Assembly (NCBI GenBank): GCA_032718475.1
Contig: JAUCBJ010008394.1
Location: 1 to 64,000 of the forward strand
Reading direction: 5' to 3'
From: Nemertoderma westbladi
Lineage: Eukaryota > Xenacoelomorpha > Nemertodermatida > Nemertodermatidae
DNA: 64,000 nucleotides
Made by a program: the position numbers and the translations under genes. Below the pieces are notes generated by a model. It made no database searches, was not told where the DNA came from, and saw only the letters and a program-made list of their open reading frames with translations. Shown one piece after another: positions 12,001 to 21,964 of this stretch (its first letter is position 1; every line of letters begins with the position of its first letter).

Positions 12001-13487
12001 TCAGTGATGTGAACGACACTGATCAATCTGAGATGGAAGGATTCTATACGGACGAATTCTCCGACCAAAACGAATCCTGTTACTTAATAAACACCACCGC
12101 AGTGTATCGAGCACTCATGTATGAGAAAGACACAGACAGCGACCTCACCCTAACTACTTCAGATCAACAACAATCTTGGAAAGCGCCAACTTCAAATGTA
12201 GGAATCCGAGAATTTCCTGTAGTCCAGTTACGGGTCCACGGACCTCAGAAGAGCTATATAGTGAACGCCCTCCTGGACTCCGGCAGCACAGGAACATTCA
12301 TCGATAAAGAACTAGCCGAAGACATCTTTGCTGGACAACCCAAGTTCCGAACCAAGCTAAACATGTCAGGGATCATGCAGGTTTGGAAATCTGCTGTGGC
12401 TGCCGACTATTATATAGGTGAGTTGTCCACTCCACAGGATAAACTAGGAGAACACAGTATAAGGTCAGTCAAAATGGTGGCAATAAAGAACTTCACTACC
12501 ACCCAAGTGGAACCTTATAATTGGGACGAAGATGATCATGCCCAACAACTTAACATTCCTAGATTCGACACCGATTATCCTGGAGTACAAATATTAATCG
12601 GTCAAAACGCGCATGAGGCGCTGGAGACATTGGAGAAACGACCTGCTCAACCGCAACCACTTCAGACCTATGCGGTAAGAACTAGAGTAGGTTGGTACCT
12701 TACTGGACCTTCCCGAAGAACGCTCAGAGAAAGACTGCTTCAAGATCGCGTCTGCCAGGTGAGTGAATGGGAAGATGATACTAGTGAGGGAGACGACCCG
12801 ACTGAGGGAACACCATACTCCTCAGATAATGACGATATTAGCTCCAATGTAGATCAATGGAGATATTGTCCCAAGAAGTTTAATCCAACTGACATCGCTT
12901 CCAGAGGAGCAACTCCTCAAGAACTGACAGATACTACAGACCGGTTAGGTGAACCCGACTTCCTGAGTAAGGAGGATGAATGGCCTCCCCATCTTACTCC
13001 GACTGAGATTAGACCAGCCAAGGGAGCGGAGAAAGTCAAACCTAAAACCCGGACGGGTGGATCGGAGTTATTTGAACCCGGGATAGATCTGTCGGTATTA
13101 CATATTGCCAGGGACGACGCCGTGGATCTGGACCTCCCCACCGCGAGTGGATCCTTCATGATGATCAGAGAGAGCGATTGGAGCTCTGGAACATCAGACG
13201 TCTCGCAGGGACTCTCACCTCTCCTGCAGGGAGCGACGGACCACCATAGCTCCTGGAATCGGCTTTGTAAGGCCGTCGTGTACCTAGAGCGATGTTTCTA
13301 TCGTCACTATTCCAGGACGAAGAGGAAACCTGGAATTGTATTCGGGATGCAGCGACTCAATCACCCAGTCGGTCGTTTGTGCTTACCGGAAGGGAATGGA
13401 GGACTCTCCGGAAACTGTGGAAGGCAAGATTCTCTTCCCACGACCACCTCCCTAATCCTTCAAACATCTAGGGACTCCATAACGTAA
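9015..13487 (+). CDS. Gag-protease polyprotein of the BEL/Pao element, pol core deleted
   Basis: A 1,490-residue frame starting at the first ATG after the leader. In order: a charged N-terminus; an Ala/Glu/Lys coiled-coil-like segment (about 246-290) encoded by 30-bp tandem repeats; a DUF1759-type Gag domain (about 627-800); a Cys cluster (C912, C915); a CX2CX4HX4C knuckle (C945, C948, H953, C958) and a further CAKCG motif; then a retropepsin-like protease with the catalytic DSG at D1088, followed by the usual DUF1758 stretch. After about residue 1240 the reverse transcriptase is absent. The frame resumes at the end of the RNase H region (FNPTDIASRG, about 1289) and at a stretch like the start of the integrase region (WNRLCKAVVYLERCF, from 1414), then stops. 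Intact relatives have several hundred more residues here. It can supply Gag and protease but not reverse transcription or integration. Confidence 0.85.
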   Translation: MADTRQTLSDSLLETTACFSDQSVENLRPRSETHHTVRRARWLCQWLLAVVVSEPRLVEAISQFAKLVKRRWSAIGTRAQVKRDQEAAVKQQQHPSQEPSFQRPDSSSSSDTDERTPERGAKMADKVYDERPTYEESTDAIFSQEESEVTAEKPHKRDAIDIYLSDYQRFVGDEELRRRLEGLSPNSEGAQRVLDAIDVDRLAANQAKFNESIRIAKVQEEQVRKKRIEDRKIAAVAEAERKATLAEAAAEAKAAAAEAAAEAKAAAAEAAAEAKAAAAEAKAAAVAEAERRAAEEIAQLELENLQEKQDNFNKQLTASNMQMMSRSTPKRQGYTSSEEGDTTDTEGKGNRSRLSRRKRTSHRQKLPDLPPAVRRQLNNTYLGSTEPTDQIITIERLPTIVDEPEIVRSVPEATLSVVETPVLPEPTSQFPLHSTKLPVPSRTAHETAHALDSERNIHDLSPVVPRPPATTLANPASAVEWVDERRRGMDLLLGQMQETVQQFKGTVRESRLELQEVQQSIALECDKLVNTQRGIPPPPVTMCQPVRSEVSHAQGVEPTHIYTASEVETPIVNPIKGNYRPVDNDIPYRPDHNPRNLYTDNSILNNTMAQESFTRQMARTEARQAVKVGEIVKFNGDEMKWLPFNEYYKDNIQNSVLSNGEKLRFLIECLEGSPKLMALKFIGHPDGLRQVWDTLNIRYGNRNNIARYLYAKLMAPRKFLSSGIIEFSDEIQEICRQLDWLGKSHEYQNSMVVGALASTLPKGGVGTRWDKKVLYMMEQQRRDPTMADLMSFLDGEVKLQLLRQSREKTLENKVSEKPVSRRRVTPVCYTDDGESQTSQGEDSGKDTERSYYVNKTPKDQVSKFKSRTNDRREQVRKTPPTSPKRIQVRKPEERTNVHHTAHVKVSNIKPKCVLCDGPHRLNACDKFLRKSLKDRREVMWDKRLCYNCLRRGHQRRTCYSDARCAKCGAKHHILLHTEFERNSPSQVSDSELHVQFSDVNDTDQSEMEGFYTDEFSDQNESCYLINTTAVYRALMYEKDTDSDLTLTTSDQQQSWKAPTSNVGIREFPVVQLRVHGPQKSYIVNALLDSGSTGTFIDKELAEDIFAGQPKFRTKLNMSGIMQVWKSAVAADYYIGELSTPQDKLGEHSIRSVKMVAIKNFTTTQVEPYNWDEDDHAQQLNIPRFDTDYPGVQILIGQNAHEALETLEKRPAQPQPLQTYAVRTRVGWYLTGPSRRTLRERLLQDRVCQVSEWEDDTSEGDDPTEGTPYSSDNDDISSNVDQWRYCPKKFNPTDIASRGATPQELTDTTDRLGEPDFLSKEDEWPPHLTPTEIRPAKGAEKVKPKTRTGGSELFEPGIDLSVLHIARDDAVDLDLPTASGSFMMIRESDWSSGTSDVSQGLSPLLQGATDHHSSWNRLCKAVVYLERCFYRHYSRTKRKPGIVFGMQRLNHPVGRLCLPEGNGGLSGNCGRQDSLPTTTSLILQTSRDSIT

Positions 13488-15137
13488 CAACATATGGAGT
13501 GGGTGTGTGACTCTATTATTTTATATTATTTTATTATTTTTATATTTCTGTATGTATTACTATGTAATTTTATTATAATCGTTTTATTTAATTTAGTAGA
13601 ATATTATTTAGCGATTATTTAGTAGAATAGTGCAATATATTCGTGTTTATTGCGTACGTAATTACTTATATTATATTTAGTGTGACGGTGCGAAACAAGT
13701 ATTTTTCTCTTTCCTTACTGTCCGTGTTATATTATAAATACGTGACTACAGTAAGATGAAATATCCGTACTTATTAAAGTACAATAAAGCCACTACTATA
13801 TTCAAGTATTATTGGTAGGCAGAGTATTAGGAATGCAAAGTTCAGATCCTCGTGTCTCAGCTAAACCAAGCTCTGGGTAGACCTTGGAAACGACTTGCCT
13901 CTTCACACTGACATTGCTTCGTGCGATATTGCTCTCATACCGTATATTAAATAATACATATAGTAGCGTGATGTCCCTCTAACAGTAGCGTGAAACGCAA
14001 ATAAATCTGTTAAACCTTTTGACCATCTGTAATTCTAGTCGATTAAGATATCGCGGCACCCACCGATATACTTGAAAGACAAATTCTAGAATCAGTGGTT
14101 AACGTCCCCAGACAAGTTCTGGAATAAATCGGTGCCCATCTCAAATATTAATTATTTAATATTTGCAAATCTAATAAATCAAAATCTGTAAAATTCAGAT
14201 CCTTCAACAATTCTAGTCAATTAAGACATCGTAGCATTTACCGATATTCTTAAAAAGACAATTTTCATAGAATTAAGGATCTTGTGTCCCCAGACATGTA
14301 ATAGAATCAAAACATGTCAATTTAATTATCAAATAATAAAATTTCAGGGAATAAATTTAAATTCATGCCTTTTAATGAATTTAATAAATTGCCATTTTTA
14401 CGCAATTTATAACATTCCCAAAATTCCATTAATTAATAGATCAAGGGAGCGGAGATTTATCTTCTTATGCGTATGAGTGTGCGAAAGTCTCCCAAACATA
14501 GTCAATAGCCGATAAAATTCATAAAGCCATGTATAAAACAGGACATTGACCATTAAAGAATTACTATTAAATAACATCCCAGATCTGTATGCATTGGAAT
14601 TACCCTAATTCTACCGCTAGCTTTGCATAATGTCACCATAGCAACAACCACGCTAGAATTAGAATTGAGTTAAAAGAACAATAGAAAGCTTGTCCCATTG
14701 AATAGCATAGGGAATAAATAGCGCACTGCTAGTATCCAAGGATACATGATAATAACGTGACATTCTGGAAGGCACTGACTAACGGACAAGTGACCCGAGT
14801 GTGTGTAATTTGTGGCAAGTTGTGTGTGTGGTTTTTGTGAGTTTATAGGCGAATGTTACTACTAAGGTGTGTTTACAGTAGCGAGTCGCAATTGTGAAAG
14901 TAACCCTAACTCTCCAGTAAGAACCTGAGGTGTATCTAAGCCTTTGGGACGGACAGTCGAGTGACTTGTGCCGGTTGTCGTTGTCTTTGTGCGGCTACGT
15001 CGTTGGCGAAAGTACAGCGGAGACGACACATCGGCGCTGAGGATCTCGCACTGTCCGGGGGCTGATTGGGGTAGGCAGCGACGCCCGCTCGCCTAAATAT
15101 AAACTCATTATAATATGGATAAACTTATATAGCAGAT
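13488..15137 (+). other. 3' non-coding part of the BEL element with direct repeats
   Basis: No recognisable coding sequence. A diverged direct repeat with a period of about 179 bases is visible (ATTCTAGTCGATTAAGATAT near 14031 and its relative near 14210). No integrase or reverse transcriptase fragment is found, so the missing pol was deleted and not merely shifted out of frame. Confidence 0.55.
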
Positions 15138-15269
15138 ATGATTGAGTTGATAGATGATGATCTTGGTATCAGGGAGCGATATACTCTACCTTTACAAGCG
15201 TTTGTTGATAGCTTGATACGCAGCGACGCTGGTCCAACTACTACGGAGGACGATGGTCGTTATATCTAA
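15138..15269 (+). CDS. Small ORF of 43 residues in the BEL 3' region
   Basis: ATG at 15138 to TAA at 15267, acidic (MIELIDDDLG at the start, TTTEDDGRYI at the end). It ends six bases before the ATG of the 185-residue ORF at 15276, an arrangement that looks bicistronic. I recognise no family. It could be an upstream ORF controlling the next one, the remnant of a longer reading frame, or chance. Confidence 0.35.
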   Translation: MIELIDDDLGIRERYTLPLQAFVDSLIRSDAGPTTTEDDGRYI

Positions 15270-15275
15270 CCGCCA

Positions 15276-15833
15276 ATGTCCCGGGAGCAACTTGCGCGTG
15301 GGTTAGACTGTAGAAAATTCACCGCTCGCTATACGCATCGTAATGGTACGTATATGGACTTCTTAACTACTGGTCATCCTATCGACCTACACGATACGAA
15401 CGATATAGACACCGAAAGGGAAATGGTTTTATTTAAATATCATACCCAGCGGAGTCGAAACGATAAATCGAGAATAGAACACGAGAACTCTATTCGAAAC
15501 AGACTCGAGAGGGAAGACGTTGAAGAACCTGATAAACATCGCGACTTCAACGACTATCTAGAATTCCTAAGAGAGACCTATCTCAATATTGCCAGTCAAC
15601 AAAACCTCGAAACTCGATATCCTCAAGGTATACATTCAGACCCTATGATGAAACTCAAACGGCTCTATTTTACGATGATGTATCTTACCGCCGATCGACC
15701 GCTACCTGTCGTTCCAGATAGCTTCGAACAGATGGAGGAATATTGTAAAACTGGAGAGCGATCACCCGCGTTTCCCCTTCAAGACGTGCGTCTTTGGTAT
15801 TATTACGATAAATGCCCTAGACCCAGCCAATAA
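15276..15833 (+). CDS. Unrecognised 185-residue ORF in the BEL 3' region
   Basis: ATG at 15276 to TAA at 15831. The protein is highly charged, with many Arg/Asp/Glu/Tyr, an RNRLEREDVEEPDKHRDFN stretch in the middle and an aromatic C-terminal part (LWYYYDKCPRP). There is no signal peptide, no membrane segment and no zinc knuckle. It lies downstream of the truncated gag-pol and upstream of the 3' LTR, the place where some LTR elements carry env or accessory genes, but nothing here looks like an envelope. In AT-rich DNA an open frame of this length with balanced composition is unlikely by chance. I do not know its function; it may be an accessory gene or captured host exon. Confidence 0.5.
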   Translation: MSREQLARGLDCRKFTARYTHRNGTYMDFLTTGHPIDLHDTNDIDTEREMVLFKYHTQRSRNDKSRIEHENSIRNRLEREDVEEPDKHRDFNDYLEFLRETYLNIASQQNLETRYPQGIHSDPMMKLKRLYFTMMYLTADRPLPVVPDSFEQMEEYCKTGERSPAFPLQDVRLWYYYDKCPRPSQ

Positions 15834-16454
15834 ACGGAAAGACATAAATAAACATCCACGGAAACGTTGTGTTAAACACAGTTGTGCTCGTTATATTTAC
15901 TGGAGTTTCGAGCGAAACTTGTTTGACGTATCACCTATGCTCACTCGGCTCGAACGATCCTGGAGTAAACCTACGATCAGAGTCCCGGAATACTCGGTCA
16001 AACCTCCTCATTCCTTAGTTGGACCTCAGACCTGCGATCCTGGTGGTGTCGCGGATCCTCGCGGACTGTATTCACTGTTCAAAGATCTAGTGCTACCCTA
16101 ACAATTAATCGGTAACACTCCGACAGTGATTTCTAGCTAGCCGCTCATCTTACCTAGCCGGATTGTGACGCGGACACCTAATATCACTATCCAACCGTAT
16201 GGTCGTCCCCGTTTAACGCGATACAACCCTTCATCAAGGTGAAGGAGAGCGTTGTACGAAACGAGTTAAACGCTATTCTATAAAGATCAAAAAAGAAACC
16301 TGCGTTTGTTCAGATAAACGTAAGTTATAACAGTAAGTCCAATCGATAAACGAATTGGCCTTATCTCAGTTCGATTGGGAAATCTCGAATCTCTAAGAAG
16401 ATATCAAGCTTAGAAAACCCTATTCTCTGCGAGAGTTTTGGACGAACGTATCCC

Positions 16455-16661
16455 ATGACAAGCGGAGGAAAATCAGCTCGAGGAGAAGCATATCGAAATG
16501 GACGAGACACCGACCGTAAACCCAAACCTTCTAATGCAATTGTATTGCACCCTTTACCCAGGAGTTATAGCCTTTCTAGTAAAGTGGCTCGCCCCAAAGA
16601 GAAAAGGACTCTTGCTGGCCTCGGGAAACTGCGTGAACGCCGTCCGCGCAAGAAAAACTAA
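16455..16661 (+). CDS. Basic 68-residue ORF near the 3' LTR
   Basis: ATG at 16455. Very rich in Lys/Arg (ends RERRPRKKN), like a nuclear or nucleolar targeting tail. A second ATG frame (16498-16791) overlaps it in another phase, encodes hydrophobic stretches (LLMQLYCTLYPGVIAFLVKW) and runs into the 3' LTR. Either may be chance; neither is recognised. Confidence 0.25.
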   Translation: MTSGGKSARGEAYRNGRDTDRKPKPSNAIVLHPLPRSYSLSSKVARPKEKRTLAGLGKLRERRPRKKN

Positions 16662-16731
16662 CTGTTTAGAGTATCTTTATGTCTTAGAAACTGTGATTTT
16701 TCTATTTTATAGACTGAAAATCCCATTTTCT

Positions 16732-16739
16732 GGGAGCGG
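16732..16739 (+). promoter_or_regulatory. Candidate polypurine tract of the BEL element
   Basis: GGGAGCGG (with one C) immediately precedes the TG of the 3' LTR, where plus-strand DNA priming occurs in LTR elements. It is short and imperfect. Confidence 0.4.
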
Positions 16740-17965
16740 TGTAAAAGCTTTTGCGGAATTGCCCGGTTATTTTTCCTTATTTTTTCCGTAAAATAGTCTG
16801 TAGTTGGTTTAGTAGGCGTAAGAGGCCGTATTATTGCTGTATCGGTGTTTTTTAGAGGACCTAAGAGCTATTTCCTCCGTATGTGTACTTTGGGGGACAT
16901 GGTTGGTGATTCTATGGCAATTCTATGACGCAAAATAGCTAGATCCTCTTGAAACAGTAGTTACTATGACGACGGTTAACAGCTGAGCTGTATACGTGTC
17001 GATTTTCTTTGTTCTACGGTGCCTCTCAGTTCAGTCAACCAATCAGAGCGTTTTTACTGTTCTTGTACAGAAATTTCCTAGAAATCACGCAATGCTTTAT
17101 GGGCAGTGTTATCATTCAGTCCTTAGCCAAGAAAGAACATGCTTTTGGAATATTTGTGCTTTTCTGCTTTTAGCCTAACACTAGTAGGCTTAATTATAAG
17201 GACATATATCCGTTATCACACTGGTCACACTGGGTAACTCAATGGTTAACAACTTACTCAATGCTTGGCTGGTCTTGTCGTGCATACTTTTATAACGTTA
17301 TACTGCTATTTACTGTCGGTTATTCATTATATGGTTGATGAAATATTATATCGGAATACTGATCAATAGTCCGACATCCCAATCTTCTTGATATACTAAA
17401 GGTTAGAGAGACCGGTTACAGATAAACGATTGTGACTTATGTTAAAGTGGTTTGAAGTGAATCTAATGTTATCTGATAGACCCTACATGAGTCGGTCTGT
17501 GTTCCTTTTATATGTGACTAAAATCAGTGAAGATCGGCAGATCAGTGTGCAGTATTGTGCAGCATTGTGTATGAGTGAGACTGATAACGAAGCATTTCCT
17601 AAAGAATGCACCATATATGTGAATTGTAACTAAGCCATATCGTTGCATGTAGTTTAAGTCATAGCTCTGTTTATATAGATAGAGCACCACGTCCAAAAGG
17701 AACTGTTAATATTCCCCGAAGGTGAATAATATTGTCAGAGATTATATAATACTGTCAGTCGAATAATACATTAGGCTTACATAGCAATAAGATTAAGCCG
17801 TCGAAGTCAATCTCCCGGGTATATCCAGCGGGTGAATGATCGCGCACAGATTGGTTTCAACTAGTGTAGTGAATCAAATACTTGTCAGAGGCTAAAAGCG
17901 ATTTATTATCTAGAAGACATCCTAATTTGGCGGGTTAAACTGCCAAAGGTCTGAAAGCGCGAACA
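16740..17965 (+). repeat. 3' LTR of the BEL/Pao element
   Basis: 1,226 bp, TG to CA, nearly identical to 5606-6830. The single-base length difference lies at GAACATGC (here) against GAACGGC (5' LTR). The right target duplication ACCTC follows at once. Confidence 0.93.
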
Positions 17966-17970
17966 ACCTC
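17966..17970. repeat. Target-site duplication ACCTC, right copy
   Basis: Matches 5601-5605 exactly and closes the element. Confidence 0.9.
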
Positions 17971-17989
17971 ACTCATGAAACATAAGTTT

Positions 17990-19470
17990 TTGGAGTTCTC
18001 CAACCGAATATGGACCAGTGATAAAACACCAACGGACTGTGGAAAGAGAGTCATTATTACCTTCATCACAAAACCAGGAGACCCAAGGGAACAAGCACTT
18101 GAGGAATATAGTTGTTTAATCTCTTCATGGTATTCACCTTCATCGTTCTCAATTGCATGAAACAGACAGGTAAGGAACAATTCTGAGAAAACCAAGCTGG
18201 TTTCTGATCAGGCAGAGGATGTACGGACAGCATACTTGTCATTCGCCAACTAATCGAACACCATCTCACCTAATATACAATGACTTATCCAAGGCTTACA
18301 AATCTGTTCACCAACCATCAATGTTCGCAATACTTAGAAATTTCGGCTTCCTCAAGAGAAACATCAACATTCTAATAAGTATCTATTAATCATCAAGTAT
18401 CAGGCAAAGGTCAGATTTCATGGCCAGATAATAAAATACTTTTAATAATTCAGGGAATGATGCAAGGTTGTCTATTCAGACCCATATTCTTTGATTTCAT
18501 ATCACAGCTTTAATTCTCAATTTTGTAGACAAGGAACTCATACAATGGGGGGAGTTACCATTCAGATCAGATACTGACTTACTAGAGTACTGCAACATAT
18601 CACAAAAACATCTTCATTACATTTCCCGGGAAGGATGTATAAGTTTGTGTACACATTAACCCAAAGAAATCTGAACTACTGAAAATTTATCGAGATCAAA
18701 ATCTAAAGAACAGGGAACAGTGTGCAACAAACCACTAAAATAAGTTAATGTTATTTCATTCTTAAGTCCTATTACTAATAAAAACAATCCCTACCCGCAG
18801 TCAAACATAGAATCTCAAAGACAACTGGAAATTTTCATGCTCTGCAAGATATGGAAAGACAGAATCATCCATCCATGTTATAAAGGTGCAGGTATTAAAA
18901 CTATGGTAAGAACTATTATCCCGTTCCAGAAGGGCTATATATCATTCCAGAACAACGGACATTGATGAATGTCAACTAGACAACGTTTTATTAGATTAAT
19001 GCTTTGGACAGTGTTATTTATATAACCAACAGCGTACTGTGTATAGCATTTCAATTATTTGTGTTCTTGTGTTGCATCATCAATTAATTTTACTGTCAAT
19101 AAATATCTAATCTAATCTATGCCATATGGACTAGAGAAAATATTATTATCTGAGTCAGTAGAGAAGACATCATACTTTACAGACAGATGATTACTGCATC
19201 CCCTTCTCAAGCATCATCTGTATGACTTCTTCTCCACACAATAACTCTACCTACAAGCCAAACTTTATATCCACTTTCAGAGATACTACGAAGGGGAAGG
19301 TTGAGATGGTTCAGGCACATAGTGAGAATGATAGTTAAGTACCTTCCCACATTGCCCTCAATCTGAAAATGCCATCAGGTGAAAGGATGAAAAGTGGGAG
19401 GCCATCTATTACTTTCTGTCAAACTGCTTCTGAGGGACTTCGCGCCACTACTACTACTATTAATTGTCCT
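17990..19470 (+). pseudogene. Decayed LINE reverse transcriptase
   Basis: Read across frameshifts and stops, the plus strand gives pieces of a non-LTR reverse transcriptase. Near 18215-18260 there is a QRMYGQH...IRQLIEHH-like stretch, near 18280-18380 NDLSKAYKSVHQPSMFAILRN (the usual D-x-SKAFDSVH block), near 18470-18530 ITALILNFVDKELIQW, and near 19290-19360 RRLRWFRHIVR, the conserved C-terminal motif of RTE/CR1-like ORF2. It ends in a short (CTA)n tract at about 19448-19462, as in RTE-like LINEs with microsatellite tails. A segment around 18960-19115 looks foreign to the LINE. Not functional. Confidence 0.65.
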
Positions 19471-20640
19471 GCCCTTAACCCAGAACCAAAGGGGTTTTAT
19501 TCCAATCAATTTAAGTACAATTTCTTCAAATTTGTAATAAGAATTAATTAGTATGCCATTAAAATGGAAATATTTTATGGAAAATTTAAGCAAAAACCAT
19601 TAATTTAAGCTAAAATATTTATTTAATATTCATTGATTATGGTTGGATGCTTGCCCTACCATGCCACAGTACTATGGTATCTAATAGCTGTATCACCATG
19701 CATGCGTGTTCATGACCTACTATAGATACGACCCGCTAAGCTGCTGCAAAGCCCCTAAATTTAGTGGGCCAGTTATTTCTCTCAGATAGAACCCCTGAAA
19801 CAATATGTCTAGCGCGTCAAAAGTACTTGTCCGTAACTAAAATTATATCCTCTTTCAGATGAGACAAATAAAAAGATAATAGCTCCAGTAATTTTCGAGA
19901 TATGAGGCATTCCTGGCACCCATACCATATCAGCAGTTTTCGGAATTGATATGGTATAACTATTAAACTATAGTACTATGCTTTATCGGTTTGTTGATTT
20001 CATTATTAGTAATCGAAAGCAAGATTAGAAGCAAAATTTTCTTTTTTTTATTTATCAATAGATAGTAAAAGAGCACCAAAAGTGCAAGTATCACATTTTT
20101 CAAAAGTGGTAAATTGGCCGTACAATGTCAGAATGTGCTGATTTCATGTTAGTTCATTTAGAGTTCATTTATTCCTCTACATATCTAGATATCGAAGAGT
20201 TGTGTAATATAACAACATACAACAAAATATCGTACCTTGTTGATTACGGCATTTTTGGATACGTGTCAATGTGCGGCACGAAAAATACAAGTAGCAGAAA
20301 TTTCATAATGAAAAATCATTACCAAATCAACCTGGTTTATAAAATTTGGGGTTTTTTGGGATGCTAATCACGAATATGACACTGGAAAATATCGTACCTT
20401 GTTGATTACGGCTTTTTTTGGATACGTGTCAATGTGCGGCACAAAAAATACAAGTAGCACAAATTCCGTTTCAGGTGGCGAAAATTATTTATCTTGTTTT
20501 CATTGCCTTCATTCATAATTTGTTCAATTTGCCCACCATGTAGGAAAAAAGCCTTTATTTTTGCCACTTAATTAGTTATTTATATACCATATAATTATAA
20601 TATACAAGTGATACACTGTACGTATATATATATTTATACT
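19471..20640. repeat. Intergenic DNA upstream of transporter 1, with an 83-bp direct repeat
   Basis: Mostly featureless. A direct repeat lies at 20226-20305 and 20389-20467 (key block ATCGTACCTTGTTGATTACG then ATACGTGTCAATGTGCGGCAC), offset about 163 bases. Both copies lie within 450 bases of the transporter start, so they could be part of its upstream region; no function can be read. Confidence 0.5.
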
Positions 20641-20653
20641 CACAGTATAGAAG

Positions 20654-21964
20654 ATGTCAGATGAAGAGGCTCCCATAACCCCAAGTTCAATGAATAATAG
20701 TCGTTCAAATGAAAATTACCATCGAAAAGGATGGAGACTTTATATATTAGTGGCTATGTTGCTGAGTATCCAAGCAATACCAGGTTGGTGTCATGATCTA
20801 TTAGAGTCGTTCTTCCCAATTGTTGTTGAAGAACGAGGTTGGTCAAAGACTCTGATTGGTGCATTACTTTCAACGTTTTCAATGGTGAGACTGACAATAT
20901 TTATAGCTTGCCCTCATTGTTTTAACAATTGGGGAACTCATATATCTTTGGGCCTATTTGGCGTCATTGGGGCTCTTTCCCAGTTAGCGTTTGGGTTTGT
21001 AGAATATATTCCTAATCATAGCAATGGATTATATATATTTACATGTTTTTCACTGCGCATCATCGAAGCTGTTGGTCTCAATGTCAGTTTTATGTATTCA
21101 TTCAGTTTGTTGATGGAATTGTGCCCCATGCAAAGAACATTAATAGCTAGTCTAACTGTTGTTAGTAGCAACATAGGATACATGCTTGCACCGGGTTTTG
21201 GTTCTACAGTTTTTGCTGCTTTGGGTTTTGAATTCCCATTTATAATATCGGGATTAACGTTTCTCATTATCACCATTTACTGTTGGATAGAATCACCAGC
21301 TTACATTCAAGACAGATGTGAATCTAATGAAGCCAGACCAACCTATCTTGGAGCTCTGAAGAACCCAGAAATTACACTTATATTTATTTTGAATGGATAT
21401 TTTAGGATAGTATCAGCATTTACAGTTGCCAACTATGCTGCCTACATTCATCACACCTACAATGTGAACCAATACAATATTGGTCGGATATATATGATAT
21501 TTCCCAGTATTCAATCCTTCATAGGTATAATAATGAGCTTATTGATGAAGAAAATGAAGACCATCTTTCCTACTGTATTTGGAGTACTTATAATAGCAGT
21601 ATCAATGCAACTAATAGGCCCTACAGAACTTCTGGGTTTACCTCAATATCTCTCAATCTCTATTACTGGATGTGCAATTCTCGGAATCGGTGCAGGATTA
21701 TACATGACCCCTGCATTAGAAACGCAAACACAACTGGCTGTGAATGTCTGTGGTTACCAAGACAACGTTGACACCAGATCTCTCCTCCAACAAATGTTTC
21801 GAATTTCAATGTCAACTGGAATAATTATAGGTCCCGTATTTGGTGGATTTCTCAATGATTATTTTGGAATGCAACCAGCTTGTTCTCTTATAAGTCTGTT
21901 GGGTTTGCCTTTTCTTTTCTCTTTAGTGGCTGTATTGGGTATTAGAAGTCGTCCTTGTGGCTAG
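20654..21964 (+). CDS. MFS transporter, SLC18B1-like (copy 1)
   Basis: A 436-residue intact single-exon frame, close to the usual length of SLC18B1-type proteins. The ATG at 20654 matches the start of copies 2 and 3. After a polar N-terminus (about 25 residues, HRKGW) come about twelve hydrophobic segments typical of the major facilitator fold. Family-like points are FFPIVVEERGWSKTLIGALL after segment 1, SLRIIEAVGLN in segment 4, the GYMLAPGFGS motif in segment 5 (the antiporter motif C position), a long central loop (about 215-235, ESPAYIQDRCE) and GPVFGGFLNDYFG in segment 11. The family includes vesicular amine and polyamine transporters, so proton-coupled export or vesicle loading of a small organic cation is plausible. 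The substrate cannot be read. Two further copies lie in the window. Confidence 0.85.
   Translation: MSDEEAPITPSSMNNSRSNENYHRKGWRLYILVAMLLSIQAIPGWCHDLLESFFPIVVEERGWSKTLIGALLSTFSMVRLTIFIACPHCFNNWGTHISLGLFGVIGALSQLAFGFVEYIPNHSNGLYIFTCFSLRIIEAVGLNVSFMYSFSLLMELCPMQRTLIASLTVVSSNIGYMLAPGFGSTVFAALGFEFPFIISGLTFLIITIYCWIESPAYIQDRCESNEARPTYLGALKNPEITLIFILNGYFRIVSAFTVANYAAYIHHTYNVNQYNIGRIYMIFPSIQSFIGIIMSLLMKKMKTIFPTVFGVLIIAVSMQLIGPTELLGLPQYLSISITGCAILGIGAGLYMTPALETQTQLAVNVCGYQDNVDTRSLLQQMFRISMSTGIIIGPVFGGFLNDYFGMQPACSLISLLGLPFLFSLVAVLGIRSRPCG

Larger units (their letters stand above)
5606..17965 (+). mobile_element. BEL/Pao LTR retrotransposon, recent, pol-deleted
   Basis: The 12,360-bp element is delimited by two near-identical LTRs (5606-6830 and 16740-17965) that begin TG and end CA, flanked by the direct repeat ACCTC. 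The coding frame (9015-13487) has the BEL/Pao Gag, zinc knuckle and DUF1758-type aspartic protease, which assigns the superfamily. Reverse transcriptase, most of RNase H and the integrase core are missing. The element therefore cannot be autonomous and, if mobile, must have borrowed enzymes from a relative. It has an unusually long leader (2.2 kb) and a 3.25-kb 3' region with small ORFs. A convincing tRNA primer-binding site was not found next to the 5' LTR; a short purine-rich tract (16732-16739) precedes the 3' LTR. Confidence 0.92.
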
